5,693 nucleotides of DNA from an uncultured Alistipes sp. (lineage in GTDB: Bacteria > Bacteroidota > Bacteroidia > Bacteroidales > Rikenellaceae): positions 1 to 5,693 of the forward strand of contig CAUHCL010000121.1 of the NCBI GenBank assembly GCA_959604655.1. The letters run 5' to 3'. The stretch's first letter is position 1; every line of letters begins with the position of its first letter. The notes below the pieces were generated by a model. It saw only the letters and a program-made list of their open reading frames with translations. It was not told the origin of the DNA and searched no databases. This document shows, piece by piece, positions 5,145 through 5,693 of the stretch. Both the position numbers and the translations under genes were made by a program.

Positions 5145-5282
5145 CCGCGGTGAAACGATTTCGGGGTCGTCCTTGCGCCTGCGCTGAATCGGATGCTTCG
5201 CATTTTTGAGGATCAAAAAGTCTCCGATTCTTTACGCTTCGTCGCCGCAGCCGCCCTTTATCCGAAATCGCTTCTGCCGCGG
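5145..5282. repeat. Nested foldback element
   Basis: Three nested inverted repeats share one centre. The outer one pairs 5145-5164 with 5262-5282 (CCGCGG and CGATTTCGG/CCGAAATCG, with a loop-out between). The middle one pairs GAATCGGA (5186-5193) with TCCGATTC (5223-5230). The inner one pairs TTTTTGA (5203-5209) with TCAAAAA (5213-5219) around GGA. A minus-strand frame spans the area but shows no protein family. The nested symmetry fits a foldback or miniature mobile element, or a large RNA hairpin. Confidence 0.7.
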
Positions 5283-5306
5283 GATGGGCTGACGCATGTG
5301 AATATT

Positions 5307-5324
5307 GCGACTCTTTAGAGTCGC
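5307..5324. repeat. Perfect short hairpin GCGACTC/GAGTCGC
   Basis: A 7 bp perfect stem with TTTA loop. Its near twin CGACTC/GAGTCG with GTCA loop lies at 5550-5565. It stands in the same position relative to the 33 bp repeat as the unrelated hairpin at 2746-2764. Confidence 0.7.
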
Positions 5325-5357
5325 GCAGTTCGCCGCCGCCCCCACGCGGCGGACTGC
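5325..5357 (+). repeat. 33 bp repeat, copy inverted at 2712-2744
   Basis: It folds as GCAGTTCGCCGC (5325-5336) with GCGGCGGACTGC (5346-5357), one G-U pair, and a 9-base C-rich loop. The copy at 2712-2744, about 2.6 kb away on the other strand, is identical, so the two are either recent or kept alike by conversion. Confidence 0.85.
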
Positions 5358-5378
5358 TGGCGCACTCCGACCGCCGTC

Positions 5379-5516
5379 GGCGAATAGCAGACCAAAAAAC
5401 AAAGCCCACCCGCGTCATTCCACATTTTTCTTTGTCCAAAAAGAAAAATGAATGGAATCTCTTCCGACAACCACCCGTTTGAGATATCAATCCTCACTTA
5501 CGTTCGGTGGCATGAC
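5379..5516 (+). repeat. Direct-repeat block, second copy (first at 4968-5091)
   Basis: The core inverted repeat is cleaner than in the first copy: ATTCCA (5417-5422) with TGGAAT (5453-5458), and ATTTTTCTTT (5424-5433) with AAAGAAAAAT (5440-5449), around GTCCAA. Read on the minus strand, both copies encode a similar chance peptide containing KCGMTR. This can make the repeat appear as a family of small hypothetical proteins. Confidence 0.82.
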
Positions 5517-5534
5517 TGGCTATCTTTCATAAAA

Positions 5535-5565
5535 CAGGCGTTACGCCTGCGACTCGTCAGAGTCG
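5535..5565. repeat. Two adjacent perfect hairpins
   Basis: CAGGCG/CGCCTG with loop TTA (5535-5549) directly adjoins CGACTC/GAGTCG with loop GTCA (5550-5565). The second closely resembles the hairpin at 5307-5324. They open a third, incomplete module that runs into the window end. Confidence 0.65.
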
Positions 5566-5568
5566 TGC

Positions 5569-5643
5569 GGGCCGCAGCCTCCGCCCAGCGGAGGCCCGCT
5601 ATTCGCATACGCTCATTCTCGCGGTCCCCGCAGGCTGCGGCCC
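5569..5643. repeat. GC-rich inverted repeat enclosing the second 61 bp block
   Basis: GGGCCGCAGCCT (5569-5580) is perfectly complementary to AGGCTGCGGCCC (5632-5643). Inside, CCTCCGC/GCGGAGG (about 5578-5584 with 5588-5594) makes a competing small hairpin. The element is followed by AT-rich sequence up to the window end, where I see no gene start. Confidence 0.7.
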
Positions 5644-5646
5644 GAA
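5586..5646 (+). repeat. 61 bp block, second copy (first at 4802-4862)
   Basis: It shares identical 23-base and 19-base ends with the first copy and has a different centre of equal length. It is in the same orientation but in a different order relative to the direct-repeat block: before it in module 1, after it here. This is consistent with it opening a third module. Confidence 0.78.
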
Positions 5647-5693
5647 TAATAAAACACATTTCGGCCCCAACCACCAGAGAACAAGAGACCGCA

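Larger units (their letters stand above)
5286..5516. repeat. Composite hairpin-rich repeat module 2
   Basis: It has the same start (GGGCTGACGCATGTGAAT, 5286-5303) and the same end (GTTCGGTGGCATGAC, 5502-5516) as module 1, but it is shorter and has a different middle. After the start come a hairpin GCGACTC/GAGTCGC with TTTA loop (5307-5324), the 33 bp repeat (5325-5357), a small stem CCGAC/GTCGG near 5368-5381, and the direct-repeat block. Modules 1 and 2 therefore look like two members of one family with exchanged central parts. Confidence 0.6.

Noticed and set aside
4802..5646. CRISPR array
   Set aside because: The repeats are of unequal length and spacing, partly rearranged in order and rich in hairpins; no regular 25-40 bp repeat/spacer rhythm and no cas gene is present.

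Overview
The window looks like a chromosomal segment of a member of the Bacteroidota, most likely Bacteroidales. An Alistipes/Rikenellaceae-like genome is my best guess, but the genus is not proven. The grounds are: several promoters fit the Bacteroidota pattern TTTG-N19/20-TAnnTTTG; the genes lack Shine-Dalgarno sequences and have A-rich leaders; L31 is the non-zinc type B form; and the tRNAs do not encode CCA.

Layout. Positions 1-52 hold the 5' part of a tRNA-Thr(UGU) gene on the minus strand, with a near-perfect promoter behind it. Positions 104-785 are gene-poor. Positions 786-2292 hold an AT-rich two-gene minus-strand operon: a 343-residue putative DNA-binding protein, followed with an 8-base overlap by a Doc/Fic-family protein with the active-site motif HIFIDGNKR. 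I read this as a toxin-antitoxin-like or defence-like pair in which the small Phd antitoxin usual for Doc is replaced by a large regulator. A CAU-anticodon tRNA (Met or Ile2) lies at 2424-2498 on the minus strand, with its own terminator and promoter. After a repeat-bearing spacer come rpmE2 (ribosomal protein bL31 type B, plus strand, 2950-3213) and, convergent with it, a flavodiiron protein gene (minus strand, 3359-4525). Each has its own terminator in the short gap between them.

The last ~1.1 kb (4600-5693) holds no convincing gene. It is a dense array of hairpin-forming, modular GC-rich repeats: two direct copies of a ~110-140 bp block (4968-5091 and 5379-5516), two copies of a 61 bp block (4802-4862 and 5586-5646), a nested foldback (5145-5282), a 28 bp palindrome (5106-5133) and many smaller stem-loops. 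A 33 bp part of this array recurs exactly, in inverted orientation, at 2712-2744 upstream of rpmE2. It therefore appears to be a dispersed repeat family whose copies flank the rpmE2/flavodiiron pair.

Working together: the tRNA, L31 and flavodiiron genes are independent housekeeping or stress units. The Doc module looks acquired, since it is AT-rich against the GC-rich flavodiiron gene and sits between two tRNA genes. The points most worth a second look are the Doc/large-regulator pair and the modular foldback repeat family.
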